The position numbers and the translations under genes are program-made. The notes beneath the pieces were generated by a model, which worked only from the letters and a program-made list of their open reading frames with translations, did no database searches and was not told where the DNA came from. From contig NZ_SNZR01000017.1 of the NCBI RefSeq assembly GCF_004363955.1, forward strand, positions 1-64,000: a stretch of DNA of 64,000 nt. Direction: 5' to 3'. Every line of letters starts with the position of its first letter. Position 1 is the first letter of the stretch. The stretch is from Enterovirga rhinocerotis (GTDB lineage: Bacteria > Pseudomonadota > Alphaproteobacteria > Rhizobiales > Beijerinckiaceae). Shown one piece after another: positions 26,187 through 34,656 of this stretch.

Positions 26187-27242
26187 ATGTTCCAGTGCAT
26201 TGGTTACGCCGCCACGGATGCCGAGGCTCGGCTCGCCCCTTTCACCTTCGAGCGCCGGGATCCCGGTCCGAACGACGTCGAGATCGAGATCCTGTTCTGC
26301 GGCGTCTGCCACTCCGACCTGCACCAGGTCCGCAACGAATGGCAGAACACGCTCTATCCCTGCGTGCCCGGCCACGAGATCGTCGGGCGGGTGACCCGGG
26401 TCGGGTCCGCCGTGACGACCTTCAAGGCGGGCGACCTCGCGGGCGTCGGCTGCATGGTCGATTCCTGCCGCGAATGCGACAGCTGCCGCGAGGGCCTCGA
26501 GCAATATTGCGTGCCGGGCTTCACCCTCACCTACAACAGCCCGGACAAGGCGGGGGCGGGTCACACCTTCGGCGGCTATTCGAGCCACGTCGTGGTCGAC
26601 CGGCACTTCGTGCTGCGCATCCCGGACAATCTCGACCTCGCGGCCGCGGCGCCGCTTCTGTGCGCCGGGATCACCACCTATTCGCCGCTCCGGCACTGGA
26701 AGGTCGGGCCGGGCCAGAAGGTCGGCATCGCCGGGCTCGGCGGCCTCGGCCATATGGGCGTCAAGCTTGCCCACGCGATGGGCGCGCGGGTCGTCGTGCT
26801 GACCACGTCGGCCAGCAAGGAGGCCGATGCCCGCCGTCTCGGCGCCGACGAGATCCTGGTGATGCGCAACCCTGAGGCCGTCGCGAAGCATGCCGAGAGC
26901 TTCGACTTCATCCTCGACACGATCGCGGCCGAGCACGACATCAACGTGTATCTGGGACTGCTGCGCCGGGACGCCACGCTGGTGCAGGTCGGCGCGCCCG
27001 AGAAGCCGCTCGCGCTCAACGTCTTCAGCCTCCTCTTGCGGCGCCGGAACTTCGCCGGCTCGATCATCGGCGGCATCGCCGAGACGCAGGAAATGCTCGA
27101 TTTCTGCGGCGCCCACGGGATCACGGCGGATATCGAGATGATCCGCATGGACGAGATCGAGGCGGCCTATCAGCGTATGGCGAAGAGCGACGTGAAGTAC
27201 CGCTTCGTCATCGACATGGCGACGCTGCAGCGGCCGACCTGA
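26187..27242 (+). CDS. Zinc-dependent NAD(P)+ alcohol dehydrogenase (YahK/AdhC type)
   Basis: 351 residues from ATG 26187 (GAGGG upstream). Catalytic zinc ligands are in CGVCHSDLH and PGHEIVG. The structural-zinc cysteines are in CRECDSCREGLEQYC. The cofactor motif is GLGGLGHMG (about residue 183). This cinnamyl-alcohol-dehydrogenase-like subgroup usually reduces aldehydes with NADPH. The frame continues far upstream without sense, so the start is set by the ribosome site and homology. Confidence 0.93.
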   Translation: MFQCIGYAATDAEARLAPFTFERRDPGPNDVEIEILFCGVCHSDLHQVRNEWQNTLYPCVPGHEIVGRVTRVGSAVTTFKAGDLAGVGCMVDSCRECDSCREGLEQYCVPGFTLTYNSPDKAGAGHTFGGYSSHVVVDRHFVLRIPDNLDLAAAAPLLCAGITTYSPLRHWKVGPGQKVGIAGLGGLGHMGVKLAHAMGARVVVLTTSASKEADARRLGADEILVMRNPEAVAKHAESFDFILDTIAAEHDINVYLGLLRRDATLVQVGAPEKPLALNVFSLLLRRRNFAGSIIGGIAETQEMLDFCGAHGITADIEMIRMDEIEAAYQRMAKSDVKYRFVIDMATLQRPT

Positions 27243-27260
27243 TCCGGCTTGGCGAGGGCG

Positions 27261-27276
27261 GGGGCCGAAAGGCTCC
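27261..27276. terminator. Candidate terminator between convergent genes
   Basis: GGGGCC-GAAA-GGCTCC forms a six-pair stem (one G-U pair in plus-strand RNA) with a GNRA-type loop. It lies between the convergent alcohol dehydrogenase and Crp/Fnr genes. Confidence 0.4.
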
Positions 27277-27297
27277 TGCCGGCCTCCTCCCCGAACG

Positions 27298-27987
27298 TCA
27301 CTCTTCCTCGGAAAAGGCGCGCAGAGCCCGCGGATCGATGACGGAGACGGCGCGATAGCCTGTCCCCTTGGCCAGCCAGCCGGAGGCGGCAAAGCGCTGC
27401 AGCGCCGCATTCACCTGCTTGCGGGACGCGTTCGCCATGATTCCCAGCTCGGTCTGCGAGAGCGGAATGGCCTGGGTGGGGACGCCAGCGAGACGATGCA
27501 CCACGGCGGCGATGCGCTTGTCGGCATCGCGCTTCTGCAGATCGTGGATGACGCGGATAAGGACGTCCACACCCAGCACGGTGATCGTTCCGAAGGCCTT
27601 GGCGGCGCGCACATCATTCCCCGCCAGCCGCTCCATCTCCGCCAGCGGCAAATGCATCATCTGGACGGGTGAAAGGGCCCTGAGTTCGCCGCGTCGCGGC
27701 TGCCCCGTCATGAAGCTCCCCTCGCCGGTCCAGGCGCCCTGAAGGCCAAGATGGATCAGCTGCGGGACGGCATCGGGAGGCGCGGAATTGACGGTCAAAG
27801 CTCCGGAGACGAGCCCGTAGATGCCGCCGGGAGGATCGCCGAAACGGAACATCGCCTCGTTCGGTCCGAAACTCGCCAGGATGGAGCGGCGCAGCACCTC
27901 GTCGGCGAAGGTGGGCGGCACGAGCGCCAGCCAGCCGGTCGATCGCAGCATCGCGTCTGCCTCGGCGCGGTTCATCGTCAAGCCCAT
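27298..27987 (-). CDS. Crp/Fnr-family transcriptional regulator
   Basis: 229 residues from ATG 27987 (GGGGG upstream; a weaker TTG start exists at 28017). An N-terminal cyclic-nucleotide-binding-type beta-roll (FRFGDPPGGIYGLVSGALTV) is followed by the C-helix and a winged helix (IPLSQTELGIMANASRKQVNAALQRFAASGWL). No Fnr-type cysteine cluster is present, so it does not look like an oxygen sensor. It is divergent from the DUF1254 gene and probably controls it through repeats in the shared 128-bp gap. Confidence 0.87.
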   Translation of the reverse strand: MGLTMNRAEADAMLRSTGWLALVPPTFADEVLRRSILASFGPNEAMFRFGDPPGGIYGLVSGALTVNSAPPDAVPQLIHLGLQGAWTGEGSFMTGQPRRGELRALSPVQMMHLPLAEMERLAGNDVRAAKAFGTITVLGVDVLIRVIHDLQKRDADKRIAAVVHRLAGVPTQAIPLSQTELGIMANASRKQVNAALQRFAASGWLAKGTGYRAVSVIDPRALRAFSEEE

Positions 27988-28003
27988 ATCGCCCCCATTG
28001 TGT

Positions 28004-28110
28004 TCCGAAACGGACAAAACGCGCCGAGCGAAGCGCTAATCTGCTCGACAGGCAATGCGCAAGGGCGCCGTCGTTCGGGAAACGGACGACCGCGTCCCGA
28101 AACGGACGAG
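28004..28110. promoter_or_regulatory. Three AAACGGAC repeats between crp-like and DUF1254 genes
   Basis: AAACGGAC occurs at 28008-28015, 28080-28087 and 28100-28107, each preceded by CCG or GG. The last two copies are exactly 20 bp apart, about two DNA turns, and the first overlaps the upstream leader of the regulator gene. The arrangement suits co-operative binding by a regulator of both divergent genes. Confidence 0.5.
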
Positions 28111-28115
28111 CGAGC

Positions 28116-29540
28116 ATGGGCAGGACGACCACCTCTCCGCCGAGCCGGCGTCAGGCGCTTCTGGTCCTGGGCGGCATCGCGGCGGGGCTTTCCGCGACGT
28201 CTGCGGCAACCGCCCGGGCCGGTCTGTCGGGAGACCAGGCGCGGGAACTGGCGCGACAGGCCTATGTCTATGCCTATCCGCTGGTGAAGAACTATCTCAG
28301 CATCTACCAGTTTGCGATCGACGCAAAGGGTAGCCAGTACAAGGGTCCGCCCAACCAGGTGAACAATCTGGCGCGGGTCTTCACCCCCCAGGACACCGGG
28401 GTCATCACCCCGAATTCCGACACACCCTACTCCTTCCTGATCCTCGACCTGCGCCGCGAACCCCTCGTGGTGACGCTGCCCAAGATCGACGATGGGCGCT
28501 ATTACTCGCTACAGATCGTCGATCTCTATACGAACAACGTCGACTATCTCGGCACCCGCAAGGACGGCAACGGCGGCGGCGATTTCCTGATCGCCGGGCC
28601 GGGATGGACCGGACCGGTGCCGGCGGGCATCCGGCGGATCGTGCGGCTGAGCACGGAGCTCGGCTATTCTCAGTTCCGCACGCAACTGTTCGAGCGGACG
28701 GACATCGACCGCGTGAAGGCGATCCAGGCCGGCTATCGCGCCGTGCCGCTGAGCGCCTTCACAGGGACGCAGGCGCCGCCGGAGCCGGCGGCCATCGACT
28801 ACCCGGCGATCAGCGAGGCGAGCTTCGACGAGAGGTTCTGGCGTTATGCCAACCTGCTGCTCGGGTTCTGCCCGGTGCTCGAGGGCGAGCGAGCGCTGCG
28901 GGATGATTTCGCCCGGCTCGGGATCGGCGGCGGGCTCCCCTGGCCGCCGAAGGACGCCGTGCCGGAGACGGTGACAAAGATCGGGGAGGGAGCCCGGCAG
29001 GGCCACGAGGAGATCGCCTCCGCGCTCAGCAAGGTGACGAGTTCGGCCGGACTGTTCGGCTCGCCCGAAGAGATGGCCGGGAAATATCTCCAGCGCGCGG
29101 TCGGAGCCATGGGCGGCATTTATGGCAACACGATCGAGGAGACGCTCTATCCCTCCTACATGGTCGACGAGGCCGGTGCGCCGCTGGATACCGCGAAGAC
29201 GAACTATACGCTGACCTTCGCGCCGGGCGCGCTGCCGCCGGTCGACGCCTTCTGGTCGGTGACGATGTACCACGCCGATACGCAGTTCCTCGTCGAGAAC
29301 CCGCTGCGGCGCTATCTGATCAACTCCGCGATGCTGGCCGGACTGAAACGCGATCCGGGCGGCGGCATCACGCTCCATCTCCAGCACGCCTCGCCCGGAC
29401 CGGAGCGCGAGGCCAACTGGCTGCCGGCGCCCGACGGGCCGATGAACGTGGTGATGCGCCTTTATCTGCCGCGAGCCGAAGCGCTGTCGGGGGCATGGAA
29501 GGCGCCGCCGGTCGTGGCGAGCGGCCCGGCGAAACGCTGA
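28116..29540 (+). CDS. DUF1254/DUF1214 exported protein
   Basis: 474 residues. A Tat-type leader (SRRQALLVLGG, residues 10-20) indicates export in folded form. The N-terminal DUF1254 domain has AYPLVKNYLSIYQ, NQVNNLARVFTPQDTGVITPNSDTPYSF and DGRYYSLQIVDLYTNN. The C-terminal DUF1214 domain has FWSVTMYHADTQFLVENPLRRYLIN and NWLPAPDGPMNVVMRLYLPR. Function is not established; some members are tied to envelope or xenobiotic processes. It is followed 20 bp later by a second member of the family. Confidence 0.9.
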   Translation: MGRTTTSPPSRRQALLVLGGIAAGLSATSAATARAGLSGDQARELARQAYVYAYPLVKNYLSIYQFAIDAKGSQYKGPPNQVNNLARVFTPQDTGVITPNSDTPYSFLILDLRREPLVVTLPKIDDGRYYSLQIVDLYTNNVDYLGTRKDGNGGGDFLIAGPGWTGPVPAGIRRIVRLSTELGYSQFRTQLFERTDIDRVKAIQAGYRAVPLSAFTGTQAPPEPAAIDYPAISEASFDERFWRYANLLLGFCPVLEGERALRDDFARLGIGGGLPWPPKDAVPETVTKIGEGARQGHEEIASALSKVTSSAGLFGSPEEMAGKYLQRAVGAMGGIYGNTIEETLYPSYMVDEAGAPLDTAKTNYTLTFAPGALPPVDAFWSVTMYHADTQFLVENPLRRYLINSAMLAGLKRDPGGGITLHLQHASPGPEREANWLPAPDGPMNVVMRLYLPRAEALSGAWKAPPVVASGPAKR

Positions 29541-29560
29541 ATTCCTGGAAGGGGACCGCA

Positions 29561-30622
29561 ATGAGGATCACGATAGCCGCCGCGGCATTCGCTTGCGTCG
29601 TCGGGCTCGTCACCGGTGCGTCGGCGCAGCAGGCCGACCGCACGGCACCGTTCCGCACGGGCGAGTTGCGCCCGGTGACGCCCGATAATTTCGCCCGCGC
29701 CGAAACCGATCTCTACTTCGCCAACGTCGCGGCCAATGGCGGTTTTGGCCGCTTCGACCATACGCGCGAGCCGGCCCCCCTCGACAAGCAGACGGTGATC
29801 CGCCTCAACCGCGACACGCTGTATTCGGCCGCCGTGTTCGATCTCGATGCCGGGCCGGTGACGATCAGGCTGCCGGAGGCGGGCAAGCGCTTCGTCTCCA
29901 TGCAGGTCATCGATCAGGACCAATATACCTACGGCGTCCATTACGACCCGGGAACCTACACCCTGACCCGCGAGAAGGTCGGCACGCGCTATGTCGTCGT
30001 GGCGGTGCGCATCCTCGTCGATCCCGCCAACGTCGAGGATATGCGCGAGGCGCATCGGCTCCAGGACGCAATCGGCACCACGCAGGACCGTGCAGGTGAG
30101 TTCAAGGTCCCGAACTGGGACCCGGCCAGCCAGAACAAGGTGCGCGGCGCGCTGCTCGTGCTCGCCTCCACTCTCCCGGATACCAACCGGATGTACGGCC
30201 GCAAGGACGAGGTCGATCCGGTTCGGTTCCTGATCGGCGCCGCACAGGGCTGGGGCGCCAATCCGCCGAAGGAAGCGCTCTATCTCAACATCGTGCCGGA
30301 GAAGAACGACGGGAAGACCGTCCATCTCCTGACGGTGAAGGACGTACCGGTCGACGGCTTCTGGTCGGTCACGGTCTATAACGAGAAGGGCTATTTCGAG
30401 CCGAACCCGCTCGGCGCCTATTCGCTGAACGACGTCACCGGCCGCAAGGAGGCCGACGGTTCGCTGAAGATCCAGTTCGGCGGCTGCGACGGCAGGATCG
30501 CCAACTGTCTGCCCATCATGGCCGGCTGGAACTACATGGTCCGCCTTTACCGCCCGCGGGCCGAAATCCTGGACGGGACGTGGCGCTTCCCAGACGCGAA
30601 GGCCGTGTCGCCGGTCCAGTGA
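29561..30622 (+). CDS. DUF1254/DUF1214 exported protein, second copy
   Basis: 353 residues from ATG 29561 (GGAAGGGG upstream). A Sec-type signal peptide occupies residues 1-22, ending TGASAQQ. The DUF1254 part is short (RLNRDTLYSAAVFDLDAGPVTIRLPEAGKRFVSMQVIDQDQY), and the DUF1214 part has FWSVTVYNEKGYFEPNPLGAYSLNDVTG and WNYMVRLYRPRAEILDG. It is paralogous to its upstream neighbour but uses a different export route (Sec instead of Tat). Probably co-transcribed with it. Confidence 0.9.
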   Translation: MRITIAAAAFACVVGLVTGASAQQADRTAPFRTGELRPVTPDNFARAETDLYFANVAANGGFGRFDHTREPAPLDKQTVIRLNRDTLYSAAVFDLDAGPVTIRLPEAGKRFVSMQVIDQDQYTYGVHYDPGTYTLTREKVGTRYVVVAVRILVDPANVEDMREAHRLQDAIGTTQDRAGEFKVPNWDPASQNKVRGALLVLASTLPDTNRMYGRKDEVDPVRFLIGAAQGWGANPPKEALYLNIVPEKNDGKTVHLLTVKDVPVDGFWSVTVYNEKGYFEPNPLGAYSLNDVTGRKEADGSLKIQFGGCDGRIANCLPIMAGWNYMVRLYRPRAEILDGTWRFPDAKAVSPVQ

Positions 30623-30989
30623 TCGGACGCCGACCGAACTCGACATCGACGGGGCCATGAAGTCGCTGATGCAGGCCATGAGATGATGTGCGGCAGCGGC
30701 AACGCCGGCGGGCGTCCGTCCGCCTTTCCGCCACCGATTTGTCCCAAGTCGGACAAAACAGGCCTGACGAACGGTTAAGCTGGCCTCGTGGGGCATCGCC
30801 CGGAGGGGTGAAGGCCGGCAGCTTGGCCTCGACCGGCCGGTTCGTCGGCCAACAGGTCAAGCCGGATTACGGGGGCCGCGGGCACGAGACGGGCCTCAAT
30901 CTCTGAATGCAATCAAAGCGACGAGGTGCTGATGCCCGGCTGATCAGTCGCCAGCCGATCGCGAAACGAGGCGAGGACGGGGTGCGAAG
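30623..30989. other. Intergenic region before the outer-membrane channel gene
   Basis: 367 bp with no supported gene. It contains the TTTGTCC-N6-GGACAAA dyad at 30738-30757. Confidence 0.4.
30738..30757. promoter_or_regulatory. Palindromic operator TTTGTCC-N6-GGACAAA
   Basis: TTTGTCC (30738-30744) and GGACAAA (30751-30757) are perfect inverted 7-mers separated by six bases. The right half plus its flank (CGGACAAAAC-like) recurs at 28011-28020 by the Crp/Fnr-type gene. The spacing fits a Crp/Fnr-family dimer site, perhaps of the regulator at 27298-27987. Confidence 0.5.
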
Positions 30990-31772
30990 ATGAGACGCTG
31001 TTTGGGAGTGCTGAGCGGATTCGTGCTTGTCGCGGCAGCGAGTGCTGCGAACGCAGACGACACGGACGATCTGTCGAAAAAGCTGCAGAATCCGGTAGCG
31101 GACCTGATCAGCGTTCCGATCCAAGGCAATTTCGACTGGCAGGGAGGCGACGGGCGGGGTCGCGCTGCGACGATCAACGTGCAGCCCGTGGTGCCGGTCA
31201 AGCTGAACGAGGACTGGAACCTGATCGTCCGCACCATTATGCCCTTGTCGTACCGGCATCATTACGGACCCGACCGCGTCTTTGGCCTCGGCGATATCAC
31301 GCAGAGCTTCTTCTTTTCGCCGCGCCACCCGAGCGGGCTGACATGGGGTGCAGGACCCGTCTTCCTCTGGCCGACAGCGACGGACGAGATCCTGGGCGGA
31401 GGCAAATGGGGCGCCGGTCTGACAGGCGTGGCGCTCGTCCAGTCCGGCGCATGGACGGTCGGAGCGCTCGCGAACCATATCTGGTCCTATGCCGGCCCCA
31501 GCGGGCGGGAGGATGTGAGCGCGACGTTCCTCCAGCCCTTCGTTTCATACAACTTCGGCAAGGGCTTCAGCGTGACGCTGAATAGCGAGGCGAGTTACGA
31601 CTGGGTCCGAGAGCAATGGACGGTTCCGATTAATTTGGGAGCGGCGCAGGTGTTCAAGATCGGCGATCAGGCGATGAGCGCGAGCGTCGGGATCCGATAC
31701 TATGCCGTGCGCCCGGACAGCGCGCCGCGCTGGGGCCTCCGCGCGGCGGTCACCTTCCTGTTTCCGACCTGA
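30990..31772 (+). CDS. Outer-membrane channel-like transporter (phenol MetA-type)
   Basis: 260 residues. The signal peptide (1-24) ends ASAANAD. The mature chain has alternating beta-strand character ending in VTFLFPT, with LISVPIQGNFDW, NIQPVVPVKLNEDWNLIVRTIMPLSYR, FFSPRHPSGLTWGAGPVFLWPTAT and WTVGALANHIWSYAG. These mark the outer-membrane 'transporter' family related to MetA phenol-degradation channels. It is downstream of the two DUF1254 genes, and such genes commonly co-occur. A role in moving hydrophobic substrates is likely but unproven. Confidence 0.8.
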   Translation: MRRCLGVLSGFVLVAAASAANADDTDDLSKKLQNPVADLISVPIQGNFDWQGGDGRGRAATINVQPVVPVKLNEDWNLIVRTIMPLSYRHHYGPDRVFGLGDITQSFFFSPRHPSGLTWGAGPVFLWPTATDEILGGGKWGAGLTGVALVQSGAWTVGALANHIWSYAGPSGREDVSATFLQPFVSYNFGKGFSVTLNSEASYDWVREQWTVPINLGAAQVFKIGDQAMSASVGIRYYAVRPDSAPRWGLRAAVTFLFPT

Positions 31773-32168
31773 ACGGCCTACCACCCCCGAAGACGAGTTT
31801 CTGAAAGGGGAACGGCAGCGCTCGCCGCGAGGAAGGCCAAGGCGGCAAGCGAGACAACTTCGAGACGATCCCCTGGCCATCGTCTCGGTGTCGTCCTTCG
31901 ATGCGTTCGCGCAGGAGACCCACGGTCCCGGCGCTCGGCAGCAGCGTGATCGTCACCGGCGGATGCAGGTCCTGGGACGCCTCGAGCCACGCCCGAGACG
32001 CTGCCGATTTTGGCGACGTCGAAGACGTACCCAACGCGATCCAGGTTCGAGAACCTCGAACTATGATTGCTCCGGCAGCGGCATTGTCGAGGACAAGCTG
32101 GCACCATAACTGCCGTCGGCGCGGGTCAAGCAATCGGGCGCGCAAAAGGGCAGGTCGAAGAGGTCGCC
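31773..32168. other. Intergenic stretch, no gene seen
   Basis: 396 bp between the channel gene and the LLM oxidoreductase. Open frames on both strands lack ribosome sites and recognisable products; I see no repeat or strong hairpin. Confidence 0.4.
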
Positions 32169-33185
32169 ATGAAGAAGATCGGGTTCCTGTCGTTCGGGCA
32201 CTGGTCGCCCTCGCCGCGCTCGGGCACGCGCTCCGCCGGCGATGTGCTGTTGCAATCGATCGACCTCGCCGTCGCGGCCGAGCAGCTCGGCGTGGATGGC
32301 GCCTATTTCCGCGTGCATCATTTTGCGCGCCAGCTCGCCTCGCCCTTCCCCCTGCTGGCGGCCATCGGCGCCAGGACGAGCCGCATCGAGATCGGCACGG
32401 GCGTCATCGACATGCGCTACGAGAACCCGTTCTACATGGCCGAGGATGCCGGGGCGGCCGATCTCATCGCCGGCGGCCGGCTTCAGCTCGGCATCAGCCG
32501 CGGCTCGCCCGAGCAGGTGATCGAGGGCTGGCGGTATTTCGGCTACAGCCCGCAGGACGGCGAGAGCGACGCCGACATGGGGCGCCGCCACGCGAACACC
32601 TTCCTCGAGCTCCTGAAGGGGGATGGCTTCGCGAGGCCGCATCCGCAACCGATGTTCCCGAACCCGCCCGGCCTCCTTCGCATCGAGCCGCATTCGGAGG
32701 GGCTGCGCGAGCGCATCTGGTGGGGCTCGGCCTCGAACGCCACGGCGATCTGGGCGGCGAAGCAGGGCATGAACCTGCAGAGCTCGACGCTGAAGGCCGA
32801 CGAGAGCGGCGAGCCGTTCCACGTCCAGCAGGCGAAGCAGATCCGCGCCTACAAGGAGGCGTGGACGGAGGCCGGCCATGTGCGGACGCCGCGCGTCTCC
32901 GTCTCGCGATCGATCTTCGCGCTCGTGAACGACGAGGATCGGGCCTATTTCGGCCGCGGCGAAGACGATGATCAGGTCGGCGTCATCGACAACATGCGTG
33001 CCGTCTTCGGTCGCTCCTACGCGGCCGAGCCCGACACGCTTGCACGGCAGCTCGAGAAGGACGAGGCGATCCGGGAAGCCGACACGGTGCTTCTCACCGT
33101 GCCGAACCAGCTCGGCGTCGCCTACAACGTCCACGTCCTGGAGAGCATCCTGACGCATGTCGCGCCCGCCCTCGGCTGGCGCTGA
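32169..33185 (+). CDS. LLM-class flavin-dependent oxidoreductase (luciferase-like)
   Basis: 338 residues from ATG 32169. A bacterial luciferase-type TIM barrel: MKKIGFLSFGHWSP, VDGAYFRVHHFARQLASPFPLLAAIGARTSRIEIGTGVIDMRYENP (flavin and phosphate region), GGRLQLGISRGSPEQVIEGW, and ERIWWGSASNATAIWAAKQGMNLQSSTL. Members use FMNH2 (or F420) to oxidise diverse small molecules. No flavin reductase lies next to it. Monocistronic. Confidence 0.88.
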   Translation: MKKIGFLSFGHWSPSPRSGTRSAGDVLLQSIDLAVAAEQLGVDGAYFRVHHFARQLASPFPLLAAIGARTSRIEIGTGVIDMRYENPFYMAEDAGAADLIAGGRLQLGISRGSPEQVIEGWRYFGYSPQDGESDADMGRRHANTFLELLKGDGFARPHPQPMFPNPPGLLRIEPHSEGLRERIWWGSASNATAIWAAKQGMNLQSSTLKADESGEPFHVQQAKQIRAYKEAWTEAGHVRTPRVSVSRSIFALVNDEDRAYFGRGEDDDQVGVIDNMRAVFGRSYAAEPDTLARQLEKDEAIREADTVLLTVPNQLGVAYNVHVLESILTHVAPALGWR

Positions 33186-33314
33186 CCTACTCTCCGGCAG
33201 GGATGCTGGGGCGAGGGTGCGGACGGCGCCATCGCCTCGGATGGTCGAACCGTCAGCGCCTCGGCGTCGCGGCAGCGATTGGCTGTGGGGCGCCGCGCGG
33301 GACCGTCCCATACG

Positions 33315-33347
33315 CAAGTATTCGATGGATTTGCCATCGAACACTTG
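33315..33347. promoter_or_regulatory. 14-bp near-perfect dyad upstream of PAS gene
   Basis: CAAGTATTCGATGG (33315-33328) and CCATCGAACACTTG (33334-33347) are inverted with one mismatch around the loop ATTTG, 46 bp before the PAS gene start. Too far (130 bp) from the LLM gene and lacking a U-run for a terminator; more likely an operator or leader hairpin. Confidence 0.5.
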
Positions 33348-33393
33348 CCAGGAGCGGCCGACTGCGTAGCATTGTCGCAACGGGGGGAGAAAG

Positions 33394-34035
33394 ATGCCGA
33401 CCGACGGGCTGACGCACGGCGTAGCGGATGATGCCTGGATTCGCACGGTTCTGACGGCGTCGAGCGTCGGCACTTGGGATTGGGACATCGCGGCGGACCG
33501 CACCCGCGTCTGTCCGCTCACCGCTCACCTCTTCGGCTTCCTGCCGGATCAGGTCGAAAGAGGTCCCGCGCTCGCTGATTTCCTGCGAGCGATCCATGCC
33601 GAGGACCGAACCCCCTTCAACGCGACGGTCGCGGAGGTGCGACGGCGTGGCGGCCTGTTCGTGGCCGAATACCGGACCACCCCTCGGTCGGGGCCTCTCC
33701 GATGGGTGCTGGCCCGAGGCTGGTTCGAGGGGGGCGACACCGGCGCCGTGACGCGCGCCCGCGGGATCGTGATCGATGTCACCGATAGCCGGCTCGACGG
33801 ATATGGCGGGGGCCGCGCGCTGTTCTCGGCGATCGACGAGTCCGCCTCACCGTTGGAGAGGTTCGCGGATACGGCCCTGACGGCTTGGCAGGGCTTGCAA
33901 GGACTGTCGGACGAAGACGACGCGAGCATCCGCCCGGCCCTTGCGGCTCTCCTTGAGACGGTCGGCCGTCGTCTCGCGATCTCCGGTTCGGAGACCACCA
34001 TGCTCCGCGGCCGGAGGCCGTCGCTTCATTCCTGA
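33394..34035 (+). CDS. PAS-domain sensor protein
   Basis: 213 residues from ATG 33394 (GGGGGAGAAAG upstream). A single PAS fold covers about residues 15-130 (ASSVGTWDWDIAADRTRVCPLTAHLFGFLPDQ ... IHAEDR ... FVAEYRTTPRSGPLRWVLARGWFE ... ARGIVIDVTDSR). The remaining 80 residues have no kinase, GGDEF or HTH motif. It may act as a stand-alone sensor that touches a partner. Its 3' end overlaps the convergent XRE gene by 10 bp. Confidence 0.75.
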   Translation: MPTDGLTHGVADDAWIRTVLTASSVGTWDWDIAADRTRVCPLTAHLFGFLPDQVERGPALADFLRAIHAEDRTPFNATVAEVRRRGGLFVAEYRTTPRSGPLRWVLARGWFEGGDTGAVTRARGIVIDVTDSRLDGYGGGRALFSAIDESASPLERFADTALTAWQGLQGLSDEDDASIRPALAALLETVGRRLAISGSETTMLRGRRPSLHS

Positions 34036-34406
34036 GAATCGGGCCTGCCTCGGCCGGGTTGCGACAAGGCATCGATCAAGGCGCGGACGGCGGTCCGGTC
34101 GCGCTCGTCGAGGTTTTCGTACTGCACGGCGATCGTGAGCGCGCTCTCGCTGAGAGGCTCGTCGACTCCGTTGCCGGCGTCGGTGAAGAAGGTCGAGACC
34201 GGCACGTTCAGGGTGTCAGCGATCCGCTGAAGGCGGCTCGACGAGATCCGGTTGGCGCCCCTCTCGTATTTCTGGACCTGCTGGAACGTCACCCCGATCG
34301 CCTCGCCCAGCTTCGCCTGCGACAGACCTCTCGCTTCCCGTAACGCGCGGATTGCGCGGGCAATCGTCAGGTCGAGGCTGGCGGGGGATTTGGGAGAGCT
34401 CGGCAT
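34026..34406 (-). CDS. XRE-family transcriptional regulator
   Basis: 126 residues. The Cro/CI-type HTH spans residues 14-70 (IARAIRALREARGLSQAKLGEAIGVTFQQVQKYERGANRISSSRLQRIADTLNV). The C-terminal tail is acidic (LDERDRTAVRALIDALSQ). This type is common in alphaproteobacteria as a small global regulator. It is the gene after the DadA-like gene on the minus strand, but a 250-bp gap suggests its own promoter. Confidence 0.88.
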   Translation of the reverse strand: MPSSPKSPASLDLTIARAIRALREARGLSQAKLGEAIGVTFQQVQKYERGANRISSSRLQRIADTLNVPVSTFFTDAGNGVDEPLSESALTIAVQYENLDERDRTAVRALIDALSQPGRGRPDSQE

Positions 34407-34656
34407 ACGTCATCGCGTTGGACGAAAGAGAGCGGACCATAGGCGCATGCGGGCGTCGTCACGAGTGCAAATGTCAGTCTCCCCCGGTCCATATCATCGC
34501 ACGCCCGGGGCCGGGATCCGTCATCGGCCGGATCGGCAGCACCTGCCCGCAACGGGGCGCGATCGATCGCCTCCGCGTGCCGATCCGGCCGGGCGAACCT
34601 GACGATTCCGATGATGGCGGGAGCCGACGGACGCGCGAAGACGCGCGTCCCCCTCG

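Noticed and set aside
33315-33347. Dyad read as terminator of the LLM oxidoreductase gene
   Set aside because: 130 bp from the stop, no U-run, and it lies close to the next gene's start; kept as a regulatory candidate instead.
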